Assembly (NCBI GenBank): GCA_034698045.1
Contig: JAQGAU010000661.1
Span: forward strand, 1-25,123
Reading direction: 5' to 3'
Length of the DNA: 25,123 bases
DNA from: Paramacrobiotus richtersi
Lineage: Eukaryota > Tardigrada > Eutardigrada > Parachela > Macrobiotidae
Shown: piece by piece, positions 1 through 11,234 of the stretch
How positions within the stretch are numbered: the first letter of the stretch is position 1
How the letters are laid out: every line of letters starts with the position of its first letter
The notes under the pieces: generated by a model
Told to the model about the DNA's origin: nothing
The model's database searches: none
Seen by the model: only the letters and a program-made list of their open reading frames with translations
Translations under genes and position numbers: made by a program

Positions 1-402
1 CCTTGTTGACCTCCTTGTTGGCCACCTTGTTGACCTCCTTGTTGGCCACCTTGTTGACCTCCTTGTTGGCCACCTTGACCTCCTTGTTGGCCTCCTTGAC
101 CTCCTTGTTGGCCACCTTGACCACCTTGTTGGCCACCTTGACCTCCTTGTTGGCCACCTTGACCTCCTTGTTGGCCTCCTTGTTGGCCACCTTGACCTCC
201 TTGTTGGCCTCCTTGTTGGCCACCTTGTTGGCCACCTTGTTGGCCTCCTTGCTGGCCACCTGATGGAGGTCCTTGCGGACGAGCGTGCATCACAGCAACG
301 ACTCCTGAAAAATGGAATAGTGTGTCAAAGTATGCCAGGCATTCGTGCGCCTTTACCAACTGCTTTACCTGCAAGAACGATAAAAATAATCGTGGCCTTC
401 AT
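1..402 (-). CDS. secreted Gly/Gln-repeat protein, 5' end (partial)
   Basis: Two exons are visible: 402..369 and 304..1, separated by a 64-bp intron (368..305) with GT..AG ends. The first 34 bases and the start of exon 2 splice in frame to give a signal peptide (MKATIIFIVLAGVVAVMHA), then RPQGPPS, then a run of GGQQ and GGQ units that continues off the window. The units are 12 and 9 nt long, so the minus frame stays open. The plus-strand Leu/Thr-rich reading of the same DNA is a shadow. The predicted product is an exported low-complexity protein; I recognise no family. The start is chosen because the splice restores a clean hydrophobic leader and a TATA-like box lies about 110 bp upstream. Repeat number may vary between alleles. 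The C-terminus is not in the window. Confidence 0.72.
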
Positions 403-507
403 GTTGTCGAAGTTCGGGGTTGCTGAATTAGTCGGTGTAAAAGATTCAGTTAACTGAACTATTGACAACAGAAATTGGTGGGTACGAACTGAACAGTAAA
501 AGCCACC

Positions 508-517
508 CTTTTAAATA
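508..517 (-). promoter_or_regulatory. TATA-like box of the Gly/Gln-repeat gene
   Basis: On the minus strand the sequence reads TATTTAAAAG followed by GGTGGC. It lies about 106 bp upstream of the ATG at 402, which would leave a 5' UTR of roughly 80 bases. This is position and consensus only; no transcript evidence is available. Confidence 0.4.
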
Positions 518-2612
518 CCCAAACACACTTTGCAGTATCATCGTTTTGTATACGGATCTCGTGCCAAAGCCACTTGAGGAATCCGGATAAAAACCTTGAA
601 GTCTGAAGTTGTTTCAACAAGGGGCATGCTTATATGCTGCGAACGTTGCGCATTTCAGCACTTCGTGTCATGTCTGGACCATCCAGGTACCATAATTATT
701 GATATGGCATGTCGGCTAAAACGCCGCACCAAGCCAACATACGTAGTGCACTGACAGCAGTATGCTTGGTGAAACTTCAGCTTTGTACACAGTTTTTGTT
801 TCAAGTGCGGGCATCAGTAATTCACTGCGTAAGGTTTCTGGAATTCACGGTGGCATGACAATAATCACGCTGTCGTGGCGCGCATGATGTCGCTCCGTCT
901 ATCTGTCGTTACAGCTAAAACGTATGAATTAAGCGTTCGAATCATTGTCCAGTATGTTTGGTATATTCACATGTGATATGATACGGAGATGTCTTGCTCT
1001 GGGTTGGGGTCAGGCATCCGTAGCATGCGACTTCTGATTCCATTTTTGCTCTAAATGACGCCAGAACATCTGTTGTGATACTTACAAAATGCCTTGGGAC
1101 CCTGCACATGAGTCTTGCACAGTGTTGAACCCGTTTCTCCAAAGGTTGCCTGGCGCAGTGTAGTCATGCGCTTTTATATGTTCGCCTGGAATCACGCAGT
1201 GGAAAGAACAATCCACCACGGCATCGGAAGCGCGAAGGTTTTCAAGAAGAGGTGAGTTTTGTAGCCTTCCGCAAAATCATTGATGTGAAGTGCGCACAAC
1301 ACAGATCATGTACAATGAAACGCCAAACTAGCAAAGAGCGAAAGCAAAACCCACCCTCGTCGCCCCGGCAAACGTCGTACGGCCAACATCACCAACCTGT
1401 CAGAATGGGAAACTCGGCAAGTAGGGCAAATATCGACACTAGTTTTTGTAGACTTCTTAGTCTTTATTTACTTTTTTCGCCATTTATAGATTGGGATTTT
1501 ACCGTGATACGAACATTTGGAACGTCGACAGCGAACCCAGGAATTTGAGAAACTTGACCGCCATCTGAATAAAGCTCAAGAGGCGAGCACATGCAATTCC
1601 GCGGGAGGGTCGGTCGAATGGAACCGGCTGGTTTATCCGCTGAAGATGGGCGAAGGTCGGATGGCACGAGTTTGGTGCCAGCCGGAAAAGGACAACACAT
1701 TGTGTGCAGATAGGTGTGCGGTAACTTGATGGGACACGGTTGCCCGGCTGGCTGGAAAAGAGCCGGCTTGGTAGCGGAGCTGGTGGCCAGAAGAAAACGA
1801 CAATTCACGAGGGATACCGCTTTTTTGTGAAGCAGCTATGGATAAGTTGGGCCTCCGGAGGAACGGTCACACGGTACGAAGGATCAGGTTTTTGGCAGAG
1901 AATACCTAGAGCTGTCGGAAGAACTGCATCCACTGCATTTCCGAAGCATCGTTTGAATGCTGCTGTTGTAAAAGAAGATACTGCTGCTGTTTCCAGCAGC
2001 TTGCCGTTGTGTGACGGTTACACCGGTTATGACGGTGATTGTTTATTTTTGCGGTTTTGACTATTGCAGTCCAAGTAAATTCTGTGGTGGTGCCATTTCT
2101 TTGTTGCGACATGATGTCGCAGATTATCATTATTCACAAAAAAATTATGAAAACTGTGCAACTGTATGCTGCTGCCGTATGAAATTACCGTTAGGAGGCA
2201 GGCCTAATAACGACTTTTCCTGTACATATAATTAATGAGCCCGTTTTCGAGGTACTCCTATTACGAGCTTCGTAGTAGCTGTTTAATTGCCGATTGAACA
2301 TCTTTCACTAGAAGCAACTTCGGTCACTGTTCTATCCATAAGCGAACTTATAAGAATGGAAAAGTATTGTAAACTCTTTTTATGCAAAGTGGACTTTGGA
2401 GATCTAATTATTCTCTACTGCTTTTTTTAACTAATCAGGGTCTTATTACTTTCACGACGGACAAACTTGTAACCAGTAAGAAAATCGCAATCAAGAAAGC
2501 TCTGCTGCAGGTTGTTCCCAAAATATGCAATACCAATAACAACAAGTCATTAGCACGATCCGCGAAGTAGCGAAACAAATCGTGCCACTGTACAATTCTG
2601 CAGCATCCCGCG
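518..2612. other. intergenic, no supported gene
   Basis: Open frames here are short, overlap on both strands and show no signal peptide, splice-linked continuation or recognisable motif. The stretch at 1600-1800 has several copies of a GCCGG-containing motif, but I could not assemble a gene. It holds the downstream flank of the first LC8-like gene and the upstream region of the Gly/Gln gene. Confidence 0.5.
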
Positions 2613-3228
2613 TTAACCGGTATTTGCCTTCAGTACTCCAAAAAGGAAATAGTGATTGTCCCCGCAAGTTCCCTTGTACGTTGCATGCGTGAAGACCTAC
2701 AGTGAGACATTCAGGTACGATTCTAAACAGTGTTCCGTTCTACGCGATGTACTGAACATCAAAAGCAATGAGCGCCGGCTTACCGCAAAATCCCACTTGG
2801 CCTTGATGTTAAACACAAAAGTATTCCACAGGTAGGCCGGATATTTCGCTTTCAAATTATCTTGAATATAGTCGGCTTGCTTCTGTGTTTCCGCTGCTGT
2901 AAACCAGTTGCATGCATGGCCTACAAAGTCATCCAATGCGCTGAACATCTGGGGATCCTTCTTCTTGATGGTGGATTTCGCATCGTCCGGCTTTGTCGTC
3001 TGCAGCAGTTTTCCCTTTGCCGGTTCTATCCCGCGGTTTTCGGCAGATACCGGCATCGAGAAGACCAGCACCTGCAAAATGCAAAATTTTATGGTTAACT
3101 TTGCCAAGTCGCTCTTCGAGCGTTCACTACGAGCTGCATAGAATCGGCATTTCCTAACAAAAATACTTCAAACAAAGGGAATAGATAGGCCTTACCAAGA
3201 CAGCGGCAGTTGCGATCGCGAAATGCAT
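2613..3228 (-). CDS. secreted dynein-light-chain (LC8)-like protein, copy A
   Basis: Three exons: 3228..3196, 3071..2784 and 2696..2613, with introns of 124 and 87 bp, all GT..AG and phase 0. The product is 134 residues. Residues 1-21 form a signal peptide (MHFAIATAAVLVLVFSMPVSA). From about residue 47 the order of motifs follows LC8: KKKDP, an acidic DDFV helix with A64, then ADYIQDNLKAKYPAYLWN, which resembles the LC8 helix 2 and the KYNPTWHC region. The last exon starts VFTHATYKGTC and ends YFLFGVLKANTG, resembling the THET..YFYLG..LLFKSG end of LC8. LC8 is a cytosolic dimeric hub; export is not its usual state. C65 and C118 are shared with copy B and could form a disulfide. An ATG at 3107 would read through the intron acceptor and gives a poorer leader, so I prefer 3228. 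Weak point: the homology was judged by eye. Confidence 0.7.
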
Positions 3229-4017
3229 TTATGCTGCTTTTACACGACACCAGCAAAAGACAAGAACATGTAACTGACACGACAGAATACTTAGTACGGT
3301 ACAGATCGTTTCCATTGTCTTTTCAGCAGTGCAAGTGCTGGAAAAAGGCAAATCGCCACAGGGACGATCACATACCATAAACCTTGATTGATCGCTTCTT
3401 GATTACTGTCATTACAGTATACGGTATTTCACATATCCGGTAAAAGCGTTTACCCACAAAGAAATTCTCAGATCCAGGCACCGCATTTTTCTTGTATAAT
3501 GTCAGTCCTTTCCTCTTTCTTTGATATAGACAATTTACGCCGAATTCAGAACACCGTAGCGTACGCTATAACTCACAATTAGCAGTAAAACGGAAGGCAA
3601 TAGATCTGCGCGGATTGCATAATTTCATGAATACATACACATACAGTATCGCTGAAATGCACAGCTTACTGCCTACGTACTGCAGGCTTTCCAGTTTTTC
3701 AAAAGAGGAACAAATACAGTTTACCGTTTAGCTGAACTGAATCCTTATCACTCAGACTCAAACTCAGTCAGTCGAATATTGATGATAATTGCGAATCACA
3801 AAAGGACTGCGTCCGTAAAGACGTCATGACTTTGTGAACCGCCACTTTTCATCCTTTATCAAGCAAGATATGCAGAGCAAGCAAAACCTGCTTCGTCATA
3901 GAGCGAGAACGCAGAAAACAGTGTTTTGTGTGTTGTTTTACTTCTCGAAGCTAAAAGTCACATAGTTTAACACCCGGAACTTGACAGTTTTTATGAAGAA
4001 TATCATCAGCATCAGCT
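3229..4017. other. intergenic between the two LC8-like genes
   Basis: No open frame of note on either strand. It should contain the promoter of copy A (reading minus) and the 3' flank of copy B. No clear TATA box was seen for copy A. Confidence 0.5.
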
Positions 4018-4023
4018 TTTATT
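4018..4023 (-). terminator. polyadenylation signal of LC8-like copy B
   Basis: A canonical AATAAA on the minus strand, 48 bases past the TGA of copy B. Its position fits a short 3' UTR. Confidence 0.5.
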
Positions 4024-4071
4024 CATCGCGTTGTCTATGCTGGAGCATCGCTCTTCTTTCGCCGGTGACGA

Positions 4072-4737
4072 TCATCCTTTAATGTTTCCCTTCAAATTTC
4101 CCCAGACGAAATAGCTGTTACCGTTGCAAGTGCCCAGGTATGCTTGGTTTGCCCATATCTGCAAAATTGATATAACAATAAGAAAGTACATGGACCGCTT
4201 ACCGTATCAGCATTATCTCAGCCATATAATTTAACTAACGCGTTACTCTAACAGAGAACATTCGACTACGATTCTATACCTTTGATCCAAAGTCATACTT
4301 CGCCTCAAACACCACAACATTCCAGTAGTACTGGGTGTATTTGCCGTTCATGAGGTCAGCGACGTATTTGGCCATAGCTTCGTAATCGTCCTGCTTAACG
4401 CTGTTGCATGCTCGAACCGCGAATCCATCCGTGCCGGCCAACATGGGATCCGTCTTCTTTATGTTGGTCTTTGACCAGTCAATCGTTGTGCCTTGTTTGT
4501 CGGCAGCTGCCAGTAAAATACATTTACTTTTTGCCAAGACGGTTTACAGCAAAAGTCCTTAAAGATGCGTACATTAACAGTTTTCATGAAGCTTTTAACT
4601 GAAGTTAAAAGAGTTTGTTACACTTACCATAAGCCGCCGCGATCGCTAATGCCTGCAACACAAAGCATCGTGAGCGTCATTTCGAGCATGACATTTTTCT
4701 GTTATCTTACCAAAAAAATCAACACAGTGGAATGCAT
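4072..4737 (-). CDS. secreted dynein-light-chain (LC8)-like protein, copy B
   Basis: Four exons: 4737..4711, 4652..4628, 4506..4280 and 4158..4072, with introns of 58, 121 and 121 bp. The spliced frame is 366 bp, 121 residues, with TGA at 4074-4072. The first two exons are only 27 and 25 bp and together give the leader MHSTVLIFLALAIAAAY. Then come KKTDPM, FAVRACNSV, YVADLMNGKYTQYYWN, VVVFEAKYDFG and the last exon IWANQAYLGTCNGNSYFVWG ending in GNIKG. This matches copy A segment by segment, with the same final-intron position and the same two cysteines (C51, C104). The resemblance to LC8 is clearest at KY..xxYWNVVV (LC8 KYNPTWHCIV) and at the FG before the last intron. Copy B has one more intron in the leader than copy A. 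Function is unknown; partners would have to be extracellular or in the secretory pathway. Confidence 0.72.
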
Positions 4738-6434
4738 CCTTGAAAGCAGGAAGAATGTGTAGAAGCTAAATTGGAATAGCAGTGTCTGTCAAGTGTTGAA
4801 TAAGCTTACAGTAGCGTTATAACGCTAAATTCGCTACCGTAGCCGGTTAGTAGTTTAAGTGTTACGTAAAGGAATACTGACAATATGGTGATCAATTAGC
4901 AGTCGACTTGCAGCTGTATGACAGGTGAACATATTAACAACGCACATCGATCAGCCAAAGCTTTGGGCACTGTTTCATCTAAAGTGTGATGTTTTCTTAC
5001 GGTGCGTGGTTTTTCTTGTAGAAGTGCATGAAAATAGCGGTAACTCTGATGCAGAACTGCAAACAGAAAGATCCCACATTTTGCTGCGAATTGCTAAATA
5101 ACGATAATTAGTGCCAGCATATTTATTAAATTATAATACAACCTAAAATAATTTATTTGAGTACTTCACGAAAAGTAATCTCTTTTCGCCTCACAAAATC
5201 TGAACAACTGCAAGCAGCCTTTATTAATTTTGTATCCATAGTTCAGAAAGAGATGTGAAAGCTTTGAAAGTAGTCGTATAGCAAAAAGGGAAATGCCCTT
5301 TGCGTTATGGGTACCGTGCCCGATTCTGTCGGCTTAGATGAGATCTTTCTGCTCGGTTAATTTTGTTTTTCTAATGGAATGTGTGTGCACACGTATGGTA
5401 CCATGGTACAGCAATAAACACGTCGTATAGCTATCCGCTGTTGAGGTGTTGGTGATGTTACGGACTTTGCCTAAATCTGGTCCAGTGTTTCCTTTCATCT
5501 CTTTAGTTATGCTGCTCTTCTTTTTTCGTCAGTGCCTCGCATCTCCCGATCTCCGTACTAGACTGAGTTCGTGAAGAAAGCGAAAACACGACGATTGTGT
5601 TCGTGTGCATAACTAAAATTTGCCAGTCGTATCATATATACTTGAGACGTCAGTAGTTGTTTGCTACATCGCAAGGTCGCTTGCGACGACACGAGACAAG
5701 GTATTAAATAACCACACTACAGTTAATATGTCAATACGTTTTGTAATCTCCTGGACAAATCGATATATTCTACCTAACTACAATATAACACGGGATAAGC
5801 ATAACTCGCCGGATGTAACAACGCCCTAAGTAAATTTTGTCTACCATGCTTTACCACAATGGGCGTCGTGTGTAAACTAAGCTAAAAGTAAATAGTCTGA
5901 CAACTTTTTCTGGTTGTGGATGTCGTTTTTAACGGCCTTCTCAAACGCTTCATTCCGGTCGCCATAGTATACGTTACAGCAGGAAGCTTTGTATCCGAAT
6001 TAACAATTACGCGTTTGAAGTGTGTGTTCTGTAAAGGTACTTTATGTAGTCAGTTCAGCAAAACTGACCTAAATGGATGTCCGGTTACGTATCCAGCTCA
6101 TGCGCGCTCTGTTCTACCTTGAGCAAACTTTGCTCAAAACCGTATTATTTAACCTTTACTGAAAATGCAGACACGCATTAACCACAAGATTCCCATAGCA
6201 TCAAGGCGCGTTGTACATCGTCGTGCTGACTTGGCGTACGCCCACTTTTCCCAGATGGACACACTTCCAGTACTCGTTTTCCATTGATATCGACCTCTGT
6301 TCGATTTTCAAGGATAAACTGTGGGAAGAATGCATATGGAAAGGCTACATATGTTCGTGTTAGTGTCGATACATTCCGGTATGTACGTTGCTGTTTTCGT
6401 GTTTCTCCCGTTTAGCATGAACAGACGCACAACA
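4738..6434. other. intergenic, AT-rich in places
   Basis: Divergent spacer between the minus-strand secreted genes and the plus-strand cyclase. An AT-rich patch lies around 5100-5160. Short frames at 5620-6122 have no supporting motif. In the cyclase frame, an upstream ATG at 6321 is also open and would add 38 residues. Confidence 0.5.
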
Positions 6435-9400
6435 ATGCACAAACTGCTCTTCGTTGTCTGTTTAGCTACGGCATATCTACGAATTAACGGGACCAATGTG
6501 AACTTTATAACGGTTGTTATCGGAGAGAATCCACTGTATGGATATTACGCGGCTATGCCGTACTTTGAGGCGTCGTTTCGGGAAGCGGCCAAGCTGTATC
6601 CAGCCGTATTTGAAAATGCCACGAAACAAATCATCTATAGGAAGGGAAATTCGGCGTGTACGGATGCTGCGGCAGCCATGAATATTTTGGTCGGGGAGAT
6701 TTACGCTATTATCGCGAATTCAAAGGCTTTCAATATAATTCTTGCTCCAGGTACGATTGACGGAAAGCACCGTAAATGCATGCAGCGTTGTATAACGAAA
6801 GTTGTGCTATTTTATTGTAATTTTCCTAAATCTAGGATGCAGCTTGGAACTTGTCCCCTTGGGAGATTTTGCTCGAGGTATGCAACACTTCATCAACTAG
6901 TTCTCTGAACATCTTTAACCTTTGTCTAATATGTCGATTACCGCTTGTTGCAGAAGTTAACGTGCCTTTACTAGCCAGGTACTTAACATCTGCTCAGCGT
7001 CTGGATTCTCACAGATTCAAGAAAGTTGTTATTGATCTTGTAGCACATCGACCGACGCAATGTTCGCTAACGTTAAACGCTACTCCACCTTCTTATCATT
7101 CGGCTCAACCGGTCAAGGAGGTCATGCGGCCGCTGTCAAAGCATTCCTGGATTACTACAGCTGGCGAACCGTCACCTTGTTCTGTGATGCATTTTCAGCA
7201 TTTCCCACGGTAGCCGCGTTTCTCGGTTCCCACTGCCGATCAATCACGACCACCCTCAATGTCGTTGGACAGTATGAGTTTTATCTGGAATCCTATGACT
7301 CGAAAAATAGTGCCGATTATGAAAATCGGTTGGGAAGAGCAAAACGGCAGAGCAGAGGTAGAAAAACAGTCTGTCGTTTCTGTTGCTTTTTTCACCGGCT
7401 TCTTTTTAGTTATCATAATACTGGCAAGAGCAGATGAGCTAAGAAAAATTATGGTAACGAAATGACAGTTTTGCCCTGTGCAGTTGCAACTTGCACCTAT
7501 AAACAAATTCTCCCTTTGTAGATTCTTGCACACAGCTTGGGAATGGCAAACAGTGAATACGTAGGCATCATGAACGTGATACCAATACCAGTGATCAATT
7601 ATTGAGTTGTAGATCTTTATTCACTGCATTCCGGTTCAAGGTCCGGATTATGTTCCAATACAGCTCGATACTGGTTTGGCTGATGATCAGGTAACTTTAA
7701 GACTGCATTTAAACAAACAAAGGCTTTAAATTTAAAGAGAGTTTTGAATGCGTTTTGGTGAATGGAGCTTCGAGTTTCTTTGCTGAAATAAAAGTAATGG
7801 TGCAGCACCAACCAAAATTTTGCCCACCCTGCGGCTACGCATTCACTTGTACGTCGGTTCGCACCCGTAACTCACGCATTTCACGTTCTACTGTAGATTT
7901 TATTTGAAGCCTACAAGTACCTCATCACCTTAAATTTTCCGCTACCGGATTACGTGGCATTATCCAACTTCACCGAATCAGTTGCGCTGGATTCACGGAT
8001 TACCTTTCATCACAACTACACCATCGATGAAAAGGTCAGCTTACTCACCTGTTCTCCCAGAGTTTAGAAACCAAAAATATGAGACCGATTTCAGAACAAC
8101 GAGATCACGCTGGCCATTCCCGAAATGGTCGTTGCTGTCGGACAGGTAAGACCGCTTCCAAACAAAAGAGCAATCTTGACTGGTACATATGAATTAACGC
8201 AGGTATTGAACGAGTTTGACAAAAACTCGATCCACGTGACTACGAGAAACTTTCGCCAAGCCTTCCTTAATCGGTCGTTTGAAACCGATGTCCGGCCGTT
8301 GGTGATGGGCGGATTGGGAATGCGAATATGCGATTCCATTTTTTCAAGGCTGAACGTAAAGACCCGAAATTTTGAGGTGCGCAGAGTACATCTGAACCTT
8401 TTCATGGCTATAAATGAATCAGTTGATCTTGTAGCCAGCTTGGTACTACAATTTCCCTTTACAAAACCTTAGCAAGACATCGGCTCTCGCTGACGAATGG
8501 AATGGAGTCCGCCATGCGCCACTTAACGAACCCCGTTGTGGTTATCGTGGTGATCGCTGCGCTGTATCTGACGGTAAGTGCGCTTTATGAAATGTGAAAA
8601 ATCCTAATGCTAAACTTCGTTTCAAGCAGAATTAGCCCAACTACTTGTGCGTTTCTGTTAGCTTTGGAAACCTCGCTGAAGTGCTCAGCTCTACATATGT
8701 GCGTTTTAAGCTTTGCATTATTGAATGAAGTCGTTTCACATAATATTATGTACGGCAAAATCAGAGAAAATCCGCAATAAAGAAAAAGCATCAGTTTTCT
8801 TTTTTTACCCTAAATTTGACAGGTACTGAATCCCGATCCAGATTCAATGTAAGCGATTGTCGAGGCCATCTAGAGTTATAGTGCGAAAGACCTGGCAGAT
8901 CATCGCCGGAGAGTAGTCTTCCAATGCACGCATACTTGGCATTATCGTACATAATTTAGTCAAACATAAGTAATTCGGCGCCATGTTTATCACGTATCTG
9001 TACTGCAGACCAGACGCCAGTCATTGCGGGATCGGTTTGTGGAGTGCTGCTGATCATAATTATTGGCTTGTTTGGCGTTGGATATCACCTGTACGTGAGC
9101 CGTCGTTGTAATGAAACCATCTTTGACGTTAACCTGTTTTCCAGAAAGCGCACAAACAGAATCGATCAAACCAACTGGTTCCTGCTTGATTACCCGTTAC
9201 ATCAATCAAAAGAACGGTCAATGAACGCCGGAATCCAAACCGTCCAGATTGGTAACGATTCTTTATGGATCCGCACAGAAAAGATTAGCAAGCGGCCGGA
9301 GGAGATTTTATCGATGCCTTCGATTCGGGTCATATGCTCGCAGGTGAAGCGATAACGCAGCACAAAGTATGCTGTTTTACGTTGATTCCTACAATGTTGA

Positions 9401-11234
9401 TTTCAGCTTCGTCATGTGCACCATGATAATATCACACATTTTCGAGGAATTGCTTGCGTAACACCCGATGCAACGTCCGTTGTATGGGACGGTGGACGCG
9501 GAACTTTGAGGTCGTTCCTATCAAAGGCAGCGATCATCTCCGACGCGATTGTGCAGCTGTATTTTATCTTCAACATAATACAAGTAATACAAGTTTTGTT
9601 ATTAGCATGAAACAGAATTTACAAGGAACTGCGTATCAGGGTGTAAACCATATTCATCATCACACTCCATTCCGCTTCCATGGGAGCTTATCGAGTTTAT
9701 CGATAGTCCTTGACAGCCGGTTCACTGCAAAACTATGTGATATCGCTTCCAAGAATATTTATCAGATTTTGTACAAAACACCGTTCATCATAACGGAGAG
9801 CAATGTAGCAGTTGCGCCTGAACGAAAGGTCAGCGGCTCGCAAGAAATGGATATCTTCGCTCTAGGCGTTGTGATTTATGAAATACTTCGAGGAACTCCT
9901 GTTCTCCCTAGCGACACTATTGACACAAGTACGCCGTCCGGGTTACCATAACGTTTTATTATATTCTCATTCTCGTTCTTGCGTTTCTTTAGCTTGCATA
10001 CAGCTGCATAATCCGCAGTTCCAAACAGCAGTTACAGCAATAATCAACCAGTGTACCTCCCAAGATCGATTACTTCGACCAACGATAAAACAAGTTAAAG
10101 AGCGCCTTGACTCGTTTCAACCAAGAGGAAACGTTGTTGGTAGCATGTTAGATCGATTAGCACGTCATGCTGAACAACTGGAGCATACAGTTGGTCAACG
10201 AACTCAGGAACTATTGCTGGAACGGCAGAAAGTCGATGCGTTGTTGGCAGAAATTATTCCACCGTACGGTCCAATCGCACTTACTGCCGGAGCTTGATAA
10301 GAATATCTTTTCAATCTTTGCAGGTCGATTGTCGTGAAGCTGAGGAACAAAATCCTTGTTCCTCCAGAAAGCTTCGAAGCCGTGACACTTCTATTTAGCA
10401 GTATGGCTGGTTTCGACATCTATTGCAAGTCTAAATCGCCGTTTGAAGTGGGAATCTTCCTCAACGAGCTGTATACCTTCATTGATGGACATCTCCCATC
10501 ATTCGACGTGTACAAGGTGGAGACCATTAAAGATGGCTATGTTGTAAGCGCAGTTATCAAACAAAGTCCAGGATGCCTCCTGTCCAATCTGAACAAATCG
10601 TAGGTCGCCAGCGGCGTGCCAATTCGAAATGGCGACCAGCATGCTAAAGAAATTGCATTATTCGCATTATTGGTGCTCCGTAACTGTAATGCAGACAACT
10701 TGAAACATTATTTGCCTATCCGGATTGGAATACACACAGGTCAGTTCAGTTGCTTGCTGTTGCATTTACCCATATTTGATACTCATTTATATGCGGGATT
10801 AATTTTATTCAGGACCAGTTGCTGCTGGAGTTGTGGGATCTGTAATGCCACGTTATTGCCTGTATGCATGACCGTAGTCTGGCGTATTTGCCTCTGTACT
10901 TACTGAACTGCTAATGTTGCTGCAGGTTTGGGGACACAATGAATACTGCCAGCCGCATGGAAAGCCACGGTCAAGGTACATCCCAAAGTTTGATAAACAG
11001 AACCCCGATTTTCACGCACTGTTCTTGGCTTCGTTAGAATCCAGGATCCACATAAGCCCTACGGTAAAGGAGTTCCTTATGGAGGATAAGCGTTTTGAGA
11101 TTGAATCGCGCGGATGCATCACCATAAAGGTGCGTTTTTCGGGCGCTGTTTAGGGTAATGTGATGAATACAGTAAACAAATTTGGTCTGTAGGGAAAAGG
11201 TCTAATCGAAACCTTCTGGCTAACCGATCCCTGA
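6435..11234 (+). CDS. receptor guanylate cyclase (natriuretic-peptide-receptor type), 21 exons
   Basis: Single-pass membrane receptor of the family that makes cGMP. Exons: 6435-6750, 6836-6877, 6954-6978, 7044-7357, 7410-7453, 7522-7590, 7897-8034, 8095-8145, 8203-8376, 8477-8573, 8823-8848, 9014-9343, 9407-9583, 9640-9928, 9993-10263, 10324-10543, 10604-10739, 10813-10861, 10926-10975, 11038-11129, 11193-11234. Together they make 2952 bp, 983 residues, with every phase matching. Order of parts: signal peptide (MHKLLFVVCLATAYLRING), ligand-binding domain (APGCSLELVPLGDFAR), juxtamembrane EPRCGYRGDRC, membrane span about 435-457, degenerate kinase-like domain (HGSL in place of HGNL), signalling helix (LEHTVGQRTQELLLERQKVD), cyclase domain from 788. 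GTP-selecting E854 and the Cys of MPRYCLFGD, plus NTASRME, are kept. The first metal Asp of FSDIVGF is Ser814 (FSSMAGFD), so activity is doubtful. The weakest junctions are exon 6 to 7 and exon 9 to 10. Confidence 0.85.

Noticed and set aside
3-263. Plus-strand frame rich in Leu, Thr and Ala over the left edge repeat
   Set aside because: It is the complement of the Gly/Gln repeat. The minus strand has a signal peptide, a proper intron and a promoter-like box; the plus frame has none.
2697-3107. Unspliced LC8-like frame starting at ATG 3107
   Set aside because: It reads through an acceptor (TTTTGCAG) at its start and through a donor (GCG/GTAAGC) at its end. The spliced form gives a better leader and the LC8-like C-terminus.
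5397-5411. Near-palindrome GGTACCATGGTACA
   Set aside because: Short self-complementary sequences of this size are expected by chance and nothing nearby supports a site.
8377-8472. Extension of cyclase exon 9 to a stop (VRRVHLNLF...)
   Set aside because: Family members have only a short link between the NFE region and the W.G..PL.EPRCG part. A phase-0 splice to 8477 restores this, although the exact donor (8376 or 8385) is uncertain.
9454-9951. Frame that seems to show a frameshift in the kinase-like domain of the cyclase
   Set aside because: A 56-bp intron (9584-9639) joins FNIIQ to GVNHIHHH in phase and removes the conflict, so no frameshift is needed.
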